Source: Pseudothermotoga hypogea DSM 11164 = NBRC 106472 (lineage in GTDB: Bacteria > Thermotogota > Thermotogae > Thermotogales > DSM-5069). Taken from it: 64,000 nt of DNA. Positions 52,857-60,350 of this stretch are shown piece after piece (the first letter of the stretch is position 1; each line of letters starts with the position of its first letter). Where the stretch lies: the NCBI RefSeq assembly GCF_000816145.1, contig NZ_CP007141.1, forward strand, positions 1,364,001 to 1,428,000, in the 5' to 3' direction. Under the pieces are notes generated by a model. That model was not told where the DNA came from and searched no databases. It saw only the letters and a program-made list of their open reading frames with translations. Both the position numbers and the translations under genes were made by a program.

Positions 52857-53290
52857 AAGAACCGTACTCCACCGGTATGCTGAAGTTTGATCCCTATGCG
52901 AAGAAACAACCTGTGATCGGCAGGGTGGTGGTGGTTCTTAGGGGCAGATTGGACAACAGGAGCCTCAGTTTGATAGAACCTCATTCGAGGGCTCTGAGAA
53001 TCGGAGAGATCCACGAAATTTTAATGACCGACGAGAAAGAAGCGATCCCGGGAAAAACGGTGAACCGTGTGGCATACATCGCGTTCGTGGAGATCGTTCA
53101 GGCTGGCGTCATCGTCTCGAACGACATCGTCAGACTGGGCGATGGCAGACAGATCGGAAGGCTGGTCGGTTTCGATGAGACTCACATGCCGAACCACCAG
53201 AACATCGTGATTTACTCCGACCAGTTGATCAGCGGTGAAGAACTCGGCTTGGAAATTGGCGAGATGATCGTTTTTGAAAAGGAGGGATGA
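52853..53290 (+). CDS. Conserved protein of unknown function in the aminomutase cluster
   Basis: 145 residues, no Cys, no membrane segment, mostly beta: PVIGRVVVVLRGRLDN, LMTDEKEAIPGKTVNRVAYIA, a Gly-rich turn VRLGDGRQIGRLVGF, and a His pair in DETHMPNHQNIVIY. The fold is not recognised; it may be a DUF6917-type protein, which I cannot check. The ATG overlaps the ridA stop and the PLP-enzyme gene starts 3 bases after its own, so translation is tightly coupled and it probably acts on or with the PLP enzyme. Confidence 0.8.
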   Translation: MKEPYSTGMLKFDPYAKKQPVIGRVVVVLRGRLDNRSLSLIEPHSRALRIGEIHEILMTDEKEAIPGKTVNRVAYIAFVEIVQAGVIVSNDIVRLGDGRQIGRLVGFDETHMPNHQNIVIYSDQLISGEELGLEIGEMIVFEKEG

Positions 53291-53292
53291 GC

Positions 53293-54747
53293 ATGTTCAA
53301 GTACAGATACCATCTGTACAGGCATCTGAAACAGTCTTTGCCGAAGATTCTGGAAGAAGCGAGGAAAGCCGCAGATGAGATCGGTATCCCCAAGGAATGG
53401 AGAGGTAAGTTCGGCCTCACCGGTGCGATATCGGGTTGTCACGGACTCATCAGTAAAGAAGTGGACGAAGCGATCAGTGCGGTTGCACGCGAGGTCATTC
53501 CCAACAGGGTCTTCGCGGACGAGATCAGGGACATAGTGAAGGATCACTACGGTGACGAGTACGATGCTTTGCTCGTGAGCACGTGTGAGGCGGCTCTCTG
53601 GCTGAGCTTCGACGTGTTGGTCTCACCACCGTTCACTGGCAGGGGTGACAAGTACAGAACCAGATACATCGTGCCTTATGAGAGACATTTGCACCATCAC
53701 GGTGGTTACGGTAGACCCTTCCCACCTCAGTACAAGGACATCTTCGCAGATAGAGGTTGCACCGCAGGGGAGCTGGGATTCTATGGCAAGAGACTTGAAA
53801 ATGTTGATGTCGTCATCGTTCCCATGGTTGGGGCGCGCTACACGGTGCACGGAATAAAGTACCATCCGACGATCCTCTTGAGCGGTGTGAAAGCTGAGGA
53901 GACGGCGAAACGAATAAGACAGGTGGCGGAACAGAACATCGAGATGCTTGCAGGTTTCTCTTCTCTCGGATACGACACGTTTGGCTATGGCTACGGTGAG
54001 AAAGATAAAGACGGTGCGCCGATACTGCAGAAGAGGCTCGGTGAACTCGCAGAAGAGTTCAACGTACCGTACATCGTCGACAACGCGTGGGGTGTTCCGT
54101 TCATTGGGACGGATCCGAGGAAGATTGGTGCGTGGGTCATGACCTACAGCATGGACAAGGCCGCGGGCGCACCAACCTGTGGATTGATCATCGGAAGAGA
54201 AGACATCATGGTCCCCATAAGGAGAGCAATGGGCACGCACGGTGACAGGTACGGAACTTGGTCGAGCTACGGCAAGGCGGCCTACGTGACCTTCGATCCA
54301 GGAAAAGAGGCGCTCGCCGGCGCGATCGCCGCTTTGAAAGCTCTGAAAGAGAAAGCAGACAAGTTCAAGAGGAACGTCGATAGGCTTTACGAGATCACCG
54401 TCGAGGAGTTCTCCAATCTTGATTCACGCATCAGACATATCTTCAGGATCTCCAAGAGCTACAACTCGGGCGCCGTCGAGGTCAACTACGACGATTGCTG
54501 GGAAAAAGGTGTGCCCTTCCCGATCTTTCCAATTGAGGACATGTACGCGGGTACAAACATACTCCAGATCGGTACCGATGCGATGGGTATCATCCAGACG
54601 ATCGCGTACGATGGAAACATATTCATCTCGCTCGGTCTTGGTACGACAGACGAAAACGGTGACATCATCGAAGACAAAGCAAGACTGGCTATCAGAGGTC
54701 TTGTGAAGTTGATCGAGATCGTTGCCAAGTATTCGAACGTTCTGTGA
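53293..54747 (+). CDS. SelA-like fold type I PLP enzyme, reaction unknown
   Basis: 484 residues, related to selenocysteine synthase and D-glucosaminate-6-phosphate ammonia-lyase. Seen are a cofactor-phosphate loop (STCEAALWLSF, about 96-106), a PLP-ring Asp in VPYIVDNAWGVPF (263), and the Schiff-base Lys in TYSMDKAAGAPTCGLIIG (289). It differs from SelA by a His-rich insertion (YERHLHHHGGYGRPFPPQY) and lacks tRNA-binding features, so a small-molecule lyase, aminotransferase or thiolysis-like role is more likely. ATG at 53293 lies 7 bases after GGAGG; the ATG at 53287 is too close. Core enzyme of the cluster. Confidence 0.82.
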   Translation: MFKYRYHLYRHLKQSLPKILEEARKAADEIGIPKEWRGKFGLTGAISGCHGLISKEVDEAISAVAREVIPNRVFADEIRDIVKDHYGDEYDALLVSTCEAALWLSFDVLVSPPFTGRGDKYRTRYIVPYERHLHHHGGYGRPFPPQYKDIFADRGCTAGELGFYGKRLENVDVVIVPMVGARYTVHGIKYHPTILLSGVKAEETAKRIRQVAEQNIEMLAGFSSLGYDTFGYGYGEKDKDGAPILQKRLGELAEEFNVPYIVDNAWGVPFIGTDPRKIGAWVMTYSMDKAAGAPTCGLIIGREDIMVPIRRAMGTHGDRYGTWSSYGKAAYVTFDPGKEALAGAIAALKALKEKADKFKRNVDRLYEITVEEFSNLDSRIRHIFRISKSYNSGAVEVNYDDCWEKGVPFPIFPIEDMYAGTNILQIGTDAMGIIQTIAYDGNIFISLGLGTTDENGDIIEDKARLAIRGLVKLIEIVAKYSNVL

Positions 54748-54759
54748 TGGGGTGGTGGT

Positions 54760-56052
54760 ATGGCGAAGGTGCCAAGGGTGGTTGTCGTTGGAGGAGGTTG
54801 GGGTGGTTGTGCGGCCGCCGCGGCCGCACGTAAAGCTGGAGCCGAGGTCGTTTTGATAGAGAGAGCGGACATGCTGCTCGGAACCGGCCTCGTCGGTGGC
54901 ATATTCAGAAACAACGGTCGGTTCACGGCGGCAGAAGAAATGTTGGAGATGGGTGCGGACATATTCGCCGTGATGGACAGATGCGCCATCCACACGAACG
55001 TGGAGTTTCCCGGACACAAGCACGCAAGCTTGTACAGCGTTTACAAGATCGAACCCGCCGTTCGAGAATACCTCACGGGTCTCGGCGTTCAGATTATGAC
55101 CAACGCGCGTGTTATAGACGTCGCCAAGGAGAAAGACAAGATCGTGTGTGTCGTTGTTGAGAAGCATGAACCCGTGCGTGGGGACGTGTTCGTCGACGCG
55201 ACCGGTACATCGGCCGTGCCGGCGAACTGCACGAAGTACGGCAACGGTTGTGCGATGTGCATCTTGAGGTGCCACAGTTTCGGCCCCAGGGTGAGCCTTA
55301 CGACGAGGGTCGGCGTTGAAGAGTGGATCGGAAAGAAGCCGGATGGTAGCCTGGGTGCCATGAGTGGTTCTTGCAAACTCTGCAAAGACTCGATCGATCC
55401 GAGTATAGTGAGAGAACTCGAGGAGAAAGGTTGTGCACTCGTTCCTGTGCCCGAACATGTAAGAGAAGAAGAGAAGTTGTTAAGCATGAAGGCGTGTCAG
55501 CAGTACGCACTACCGGAATTCATCGAAAATTTGGTTCTGCTCGACACGGGCCCGGTGAAGCTGATGACCCCGTTCTTCCCACTCGAGCAACTCAGAAAGA
55601 TTCCGGGTATGGAGAGGGCTCGTTATGAAGATCCCATCGCCGGTGGCAAGGGCAACTCGATGAGATACTTCGGCTTCGCAAATTGCACGCCCGAGCTTCA
55701 AGCGATCGGACCGGTGGACAACCTCTTCTGTGCGGGTGAGAAGGCAGGAGCCATGGTGGGACACACCGAAGCGATCGTCACGGGTAGTTTGGCTGGACAC
55801 AACGCAGTGAGAAAGGCGATCGGTGAGAAGCTGCTCAGATATCCAGATGAACTCGCCGTGGGAGACTTTGTGAACCACGTTATCGAAGAAATGAAGAAAG
55901 AGGAAGGCCGTCAGTACAAGTACACATTCTCAGGCTCGATCTATTTCAAGCGGATGGTCCAGAAGAATCTGTACACCACGAACGTTGAAGAGATCAAGAA
56001 GAGGGTACACAATGCCAATTTGAAGGACATCTTTAACACCAAACTGGTGTGA
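54760..56052 (+). CDS. FAD-dependent oxidoreductase with cysteine motifs
   Basis: 430 residues. N-terminal dinucleotide fold VVVGGGWGGCAAAAAARKAG and VLIERADMLLGTGLVGG, FVDATGTSAVPA mid-way and a C-terminal FAD motif (NLFCAGEKAGAMVGHTEA). It belongs to the broad GidA/TrmFO/fumarate-reductase-like group often labelled FAD-dependent oxidoreductase. Two Cys clusters, NGCAMCILRCHSFGP and GSCKLCKDS, are unusual and might hold a metal or Fe-S site. Within the pathway it could oxidise the amino or alcohol carbon of the rearranged product. Twelve bases after the PLP-enzyme gene. Confidence 0.85.
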   Translation: MAKVPRVVVVGGGWGGCAAAAAARKAGAEVVLIERADMLLGTGLVGGIFRNNGRFTAAEEMLEMGADIFAVMDRCAIHTNVEFPGHKHASLYSVYKIEPAVREYLTGLGVQIMTNARVIDVAKEKDKIVCVVVEKHEPVRGDVFVDATGTSAVPANCTKYGNGCAMCILRCHSFGPRVSLTTRVGVEEWIGKKPDGSLGAMSGSCKLCKDSIDPSIVRELEEKGCALVPVPEHVREEEKLLSMKACQQYALPEFIENLVLLDTGPVKLMTPFFPLEQLRKIPGMERARYEDPIAGGKGNSMRYFGFANCTPELQAIGPVDNLFCAGEKAGAMVGHTEAIVTGSLAGHNAVRKAIGEKLLRYPDELAVGDFVNHVIEEMKKEEGRQYKYTFSGSIYFKRMVQKNLYTTNVEEIKKRVHNANLKDIFNTKLV

Positions 56053-56067
56053 GGGGGTGTTTCGGTC

Positions 56068-57441
56068 GTGGTGGAGTTGACGTTGGCCCACTGGTTGTAT
56101 CTGGCTTTCATGATCGCAGTCATCGTGGCAATGTTTCTGCGAAAGGACACACCACTCATCTGTTTGCTTGGTTCATTGCTCATCGGTTGGGCGGTGACCA
56201 AATCGTTCATTGGGGCCCTTCAGTCCGTATTCAACGCCATCGTCGTCGCTGGCATCGAATTGTTCGGCATCGTGGTCGTCATCTCATTGATGGTGGCTCT
56301 CTCGAAACAGATGGAGAAGAGTGGGGCTGCCGCCGTGCTGATAAGGACTCTGGGTAAACCCATCAAGGGTCCCAGGTCTGCGTTCTGGTTCGTCGGCATC
56401 ATCACGGCGATACTCGCACTGTTCATTTGGCCCACGCCCTCTGTTGCGTTGATTGGTAGCTTGTTGGTTCTTGTGGCTGTCAGCGCGGGTCTTTCACCGG
56501 TGGGTGCAGGTGTCGCGATCGCCATGTTCGCCTACGGTGTGTCTCTCACGACGGATTTCGTCATTCAGGGTGCGCCCACGCTCACAGCGAAGGCCGCGGG
56601 GATAAGTGTGGGAGAAGTCATGAGCGCAATGGTGCCACTCATCATCGCCTACGCCGTTGTGACGATACCGCTCGCTTACTTTTGGACGATGAAGGCGAAC
56701 AAGAACTACGATCCTCGCAAGGACGTTGAACTGTTCGGTGAGAGCGTCATGAAGGCCAAGAGCGAAGAGTTCAGCACCTTCGCCAAAGCGGAAGCCGCAA
56801 TAGTCAGTCTCGCCTTCCTGATCAACATAGTTCTGATGCTCGCGCTGAAGTTGCGCGGCGGCGATGCTACGGCGTTGCTCGGTGGAACGGCTGCTGTGCT
56901 CTTGTTCGTGTTTACGCTACTGCAGTACAAAACCGAAGGCTTGGAAACCGGCGTCGGCTTTCTCAGAGATGGTTTCATGTTCGGTGTCAAGATCTTCGCA
57001 CCAGTCTTCATCATCGCGGCAATGTTCTACATGGGTAGCGGTGCGGCGAAACAGATCTTTGGTGACGCTGGAAGGCCCTTGCTCTTCGATCTGGCGAACG
57101 CCCTCGCTGACAGAGTGCCTCTGAACAAGTTCGCAGTCGCACCCATGCAGGCCGTCGTAGGAGCAATAACAGGCTTGGACGGTTCTGGTTTCTCTGGCCT
57201 TCCGCTGATGGGTACACTCGCAGGTGGTCTGGCGCCCATCGCCAATGTGAAGACACCGTTCTTGGCGGCTCTCGGTCAGCTCACCGCGGTGAACTGCGGT
57301 GGTGGAACGATCGTTCCTTGGGCACTCATAGCCGTCGCAGCCGTTTGTAAGACGAAGCCCGAAGAGATCGCGAGGAGGAACTTCTTGCCCGTCATTCTGG
57401 GCTACGTTGCTGCAACGATAGTCGCGATGTTCCTCATGTGA
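56068..57441 (+). CDS. Permease of the ion-transporter (GntP/CitMHS-like) type
   Basis: 457 residues with about 11-12 membrane helices, two-half architecture, and re-entrant-type segments (WPTPSVALIGSLLVLVAVSA, TGLDGSGFSGLPLMGTL, NCGGGTIVPWALIAVAAVC). It most resembles Na+- or H+-coupled carboxylate or amino-acid permeases of the IT superfamily; no exact family is claimed. As part of the cluster it probably imports the substrate. Start is GTG at 56068 after GAGGGGGTG. Followed by a terminator, so the genes downstream may form a second transcript or depend on read-through. Confidence 0.85.
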   Translation: MVELTLAHWLYLAFMIAVIVAMFLRKDTPLICLLGSLLIGWAVTKSFIGALQSVFNAIVVAGIELFGIVVVISLMVALSKQMEKSGAAAVLIRTLGKPIKGPRSAFWFVGIITAILALFIWPTPSVALIGSLLVLVAVSAGLSPVGAGVAIAMFAYGVSLTTDFVIQGAPTLTAKAAGISVGEVMSAMVPLIIAYAVVTIPLAYFWTMKANKNYDPRKDVELFGESVMKAKSEEFSTFAKAEAAIVSLAFLINIVLMLALKLRGGDATALLGGTAAVLLFVFTLLQYKTEGLETGVGFLRDGFMFGVKIFAPVFIIAAMFYMGSGAAKQIFGDAGRPLLFDLANALADRVPLNKFAVAPMQAVVGAITGLDGSGFSGLPLMGTLAGGLAPIANVKTPFLAALGQLTAVNCGGGTIVPWALIAVAAVCKTKPEEIARRNFLPVILGYVAATIVAMFLM

Positions 57442-57446
57442 AGAAG

Positions 57447-57473
57447 GGGGCGCCTCGAGCGCCCCTTTTCTTT
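57447..57473 (+). terminator. Terminator inside the catabolic cluster
   Basis: GGGGCGC, loop CTCGA, GCGCCCC, then TTTTCTTT. It lies between the permease and the DapF-like gene, whose ribosome site begins just after it, so the cluster may be split into upper and lower parts with different expression. Confidence 0.8.
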
Positions 57474-57489
57474 GGGAGGTTTTTTAACT

Positions 57490-58326
57490 GTGAAGATCAA
57501 ATTTTTCAAAATGAACGGAGCGGGAAACGATTTCATCGTGATCGACAACAGAGAGAACGCGCTCAAAGATTTCGACATAAGCCACTTCGTCAGGATGGTC
57601 TGTCGACGTGGCAAATCGATAGGTGCCGATGGACTCATGTTGCTCGAGCGTTCAGATTCCGCTGATTTCAAAATGAGATACTTCAACAGCGATGGTTCAG
57701 AAGGTGAAATGTGCGGTAATGGAGCACGGTGCATCGCGAGGTTCGCAAATTTGATGAATGTTGCGAAAGAGCACATGAGATTCGAAACGATCGCTGGTAT
57801 CCACGAAGCCGTGATCGTGGGCGAAGAGGTCCAGATAATGTTTCCAGATCTCAAGGTGAACGACTTCAAACTCTTGCAGAGACACGATTTTGGCTTTGGG
57901 CCTATCGAGTACCACTTCGGCACAGTTGGGGTACCACACGTCGTTATCTTCAGAGGAGACGTCGAGTCGATGGAAGATGAGCTTTTGCTGAACTGGGGAA
58001 GGAAGATCAGGTACGCTTTGGATGTTTTTCCAAGAGGAACGAATGTGAACTTCGTCAAAGTTGTGGGTCCGTCTCACATAATTGTCAGAACTTACGAACG
58101 GGGTGTGGAGAACGAGACGCTCGCCTGTGGGACTGGCTCGATCGCCTCGAGCATCGTTTCGTTCCTGATCCATGCTGTGGAACCACCAGTGACTGTGAAG
58201 GTGAGAGGTGGAGAGTTGAAGGTCGGGTTTGAGAGATGCGCCGATGAGTTCAAGAACGTCTATCTCCAAGGCGATGCGCGCGTTGTTGCTGAAGGTTACA
58301 TCCTACCCGATGCGTGGAAAGAATGA
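57490..58326 (+). CDS. DapF-like cofactor-independent amino-acid epimerase
   Basis: 278 residues with the two symmetrical DapF halves. Catalytic cysteines are Cys75 in GSEGEMCGNGARC and Cys213 in NETLACGTGS; MNGAGNDFIVID and ERGVENET are also standard. The usual GNPH motif reads GVPHVVIF here, a change also met in some true DapF proteins, so it is not decisive. It may be the housekeeping diaminopimelate epimerase, but its place directly before the aminomutase genes suggests a racemase supplying the D-isomer, as Orr does for D-ornithine aminomutase. GTG at 57490 follows GGGAGGT. Confidence 0.88.
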   Translation: MKIKFFKMNGAGNDFIVIDNRENALKDFDISHFVRMVCRRGKSIGADGLMLLERSDSADFKMRYFNSDGSEGEMCGNGARCIARFANLMNVAKEHMRFETIAGIHEAVIVGEEVQIMFPDLKVNDFKLLQRHDFGFGPIEYHFGTVGVPHVVIFRGDVESMEDELLLNWGRKIRYALDVFPRGTNVNFVKVVGPSHIIVRTYERGVENETLACGTGSIASSIVSFLIHAVEPPVTVKVRGGELKVGFERCADEFKNVYLQGDARVVAEGYILPDAWKE

Positions 58327-58347
58327 CCCAAAAGCGAGGTGGGTTTG

Positions 58348-58572
58348 ATGATAGAAAGAATTGTGGACGCCATAGATATCGAAACGACTTTGCTCTCTAA
58401 GGACGAGGAAGACGCGAAGAACACGGCCATTCAGTATTTGAGGTCTCTCGGTTTCAAAGATGTCGACGTCGTGTTCGTCGAGCACACCGGTTTCGCCTCT
58501 CGGATTCGTCTGCGTGCCTACGTGTTCAGGCCCGGTGACAAGTACGCCTGGATCTTTGGAGGCGATGCATGA
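58348..58572 (+). CDS. Stand-alone aminomutase dimerisation-domain protein
   Basis: 74 residues. DEEDAKNTAIQYLRSLGFKD, VDVVFVEHTG and IRLRAYVFRPG follow, strand for strand, the small domain that precedes the B12 domain in KamE (beta subunit of lysine 5,6-aminomutase) and in the middle of OraE. There it sets up the dimer and positions the B12 domain. Here it ends in a stop that overlaps the start of the next gene (ATGATGA), so the domain has been split off. ATG at 58348 follows GCGAGGTG; a GTG at 58339 is too close. Identified by recalled family sequence, not by search. Confidence 0.75.
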   Translation: MIERIVDAIDIETTLLSKDEEDAKNTAIQYLRSLGFKDVDVVFVEHTGFASRIRLRAYVFRPGDKYAWIFGGDA

Positions 58573-60350
58573 TGAAGTTCGTACTGTTTCCACTCGATCC
58601 TGTTCACGACGTTGCACTCAAGATGTTGAACAGAGAACTGTTGAAGAGAGGGCATCAGACCGTACTTTTGCCACCGGACACCAAGATGGAAGAGGTCGTC
58701 GAGATTTGTCAGAGAGAGATACCCGACTTCATCATGGTGAGCAGGACCGTGGGTTATGGTGCTGCAGAATTGCTCGCCAGGTTCATAGACGTGCTGGACG
58801 CCGCAGGGCTCAGAAAGAAATGCAAGGTGGTGGTAGGTGGCAAGGCGATCACGAAGAAACTTGCTGCGGAATTGGGTTACGATGCGGGATTCGGTGAGAG
58901 AACGAGCTGGGAAGAAGTGATCGCATACGTCGAAGGAGGAAAGTTCGAGGGAGAGAAGGTCACAATCAGGAAGACCAAGCGCGACATAACCTGTGGTTAC
59001 ACCTACGAAGTTCGCGATGGAACTTTCAAAGAACTGCTCGATAAGATAACGGATCAAATACTCGATTGGGCGAAGGACAGAACGAGTCCTGGGATCGAGA
59101 GAGCGAAGATCAAGGAAAAAATGCTCGAAGGTGAACACTTGCTTGAGGAATATTTGAGGTTGTGCGACGAAGTCGTAGTTTCATACTTCAGAAAGAACGT
59201 TCTTCCAAAAAAGGTGAGACTCATAACCGAAGAAGAAAGAAAGAAGTTCGAACGGCTCGTACGTGAGATCAACTTCGACGGTAAGATCCTTCGTCACGGT
59301 CTCGATAAACCTCTCGTCTTCGTTCAATACGGAACGGGTTGTCCCTTCATGGACGCGATGCACATAAAGGTGAGCGAGGCGTGGGGTGCGGACGGGGTGT
59401 TACACTTCGATCCATCTTGGGGTGCGAGGTGCGAAGGACTGCTGGAAGGTTCCTTAGCACACGAAGAGGATGGATCGATAATAACGCTCGAAAACCTCAA
59501 GTTGATCAAATCTGCACTCAGCGATTCAACGCTCTGGTGTGTCAGAGCTCACAGAGGCTTGAACACACCTGAGATTGTCTTGCTGGCTGCACATGCCGGT
59601 GCAGACTTGACGAAGATAAACATGGTCTACGGTTCACTGAACGGTGGTACAGATCCAGAAAGACTCACCGTGGACGGTGTGTACGCGTTACAGCTCTCGG
59701 CCAAGTACAAACTTCCCTACGATATACCCACGAACGAGGAACTCGGTGGGGTGCCTGCACACAAAGCGTTCGCGGGCATGCTCGTCGTGGCGCACCTTGG
59801 TGTGAAGCTCGGTGCGAGGCCCATTCTGAAACCTTTGTTCTGCTACTCACCAGACGTGATGATCAACGACTACATGAAAGACAACTACGTCGACTACAAC
59901 GTTGCGAAGATCTTGGCACTCAGGCGCATCATGGACGCCCCAATCTGGCCCGGTGAACCCATCGGTTTCATGACCCACACGGAAGACAGGGTTCAATCCG
60001 CCATGACGACGGCGCTGCACGCCGCACTCGCGAGCTCACTGGGGCTGGATGCGATAACGATCGCTTCGACCGACGAAGCCTACGCACGTGGTGCGATCAG
60101 TGTGACTGCACGCATCGACACACTGAGGGCGATCGCTGAGGCGTTCAGATTCTTCGGTCACGCGAAGATAGAACCAACGAAGAAGGCAGAGGAGTATGCG
60201 GACAAGATCTTGAACGGTATCTACGAGACTCTCAAGAAAGTGGCGGAAAGGCAAGATTTCGTAGCCGCGCTGTACGAAGGTTTGTTCGGAACACGTGAAG
60301 AGGGTGCGAATCCTGGCAGGGCTGGGAGAGGTACGGTGAGAAAGTGCTGA
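58569..60350 (+). CDS. Permuted B12/PLP aminomutase of the KamDE/OraSE family
   Basis: 593 residues. 1-125: B12-binding domain ending VVVGGKAITKKL then LGYDAGFG, very close to KamE (GGPRINNEI, LGYDAGFG). 155-240: helical segment with DRTSPGIERAKI, like OraS. 248-555: TIM barrel with MHIKVSEAWGADGVL and GLLEGSL, like KamD/OraE. In known enzymes the barrel comes first and the B12 domain last. The B12 motif DxHxxG reads DPVHDVA here, with His13 the possible cobalt ligand, and the PLP lysine of KamE/OraE (11 residues after the His) is Leu24; Lys18 or Lys26 are candidates. Substrate unknown. ATG follows GGAGG at 58557. Confidence 0.85.
   Translation: MMKFVLFPLDPVHDVALKMLNRELLKRGHQTVLLPPDTKMEEVVEICQREIPDFIMVSRTVGYGAAELLARFIDVLDAAGLRKKCKVVVGGKAITKKLAAELGYDAGFGERTSWEEVIAYVEGGKFEGEKVTIRKTKRDITCGYTYEVRDGTFKELLDKITDQILDWAKDRTSPGIERAKIKEKMLEGEHLLEEYLRLCDEVVVSYFRKNVLPKKVRLITEEERKKFERLVREINFDGKILRHGLDKPLVFVQYGTGCPFMDAMHIKVSEAWGADGVLHFDPSWGARCEGLLEGSLAHEEDGSIITLENLKLIKSALSDSTLWCVRAHRGLNTPEIVLLAAHAGADLTKINMVYGSLNGGTDPERLTVDGVYALQLSAKYKLPYDIPTNEELGGVPAHKAFAGMLVVAHLGVKLGARPILKPLFCYSPDVMINDYMKDNYVDYNVAKILALRRIMDAPIWPGEPIGFMTHTEDRVQSAMTTALHAALASSLGLDAITIASTDEAYARGAISVTARIDTLRAIAEAFRFFGHAKIEPTKKAEEYADKILNGIYETLKKVAERQDFVAALYEGLFGTREEGANPGRAGRGTVRKC

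Noticed and set aside
53293-54747. PLP enzyme as true selenocysteine synthase SelA
   Set aside because: No selB or tRNA-Sec nearby, the His-rich insertion is unlike SelA, and the operon is catabolic.
58569-60350. Glutamate mutase (GlmS-GlmE fusion)
   Set aside because: The B12 domain end and the OraS-like segment match KamE/OraE better, and a separate OAM dimer-domain gene is adjacent.
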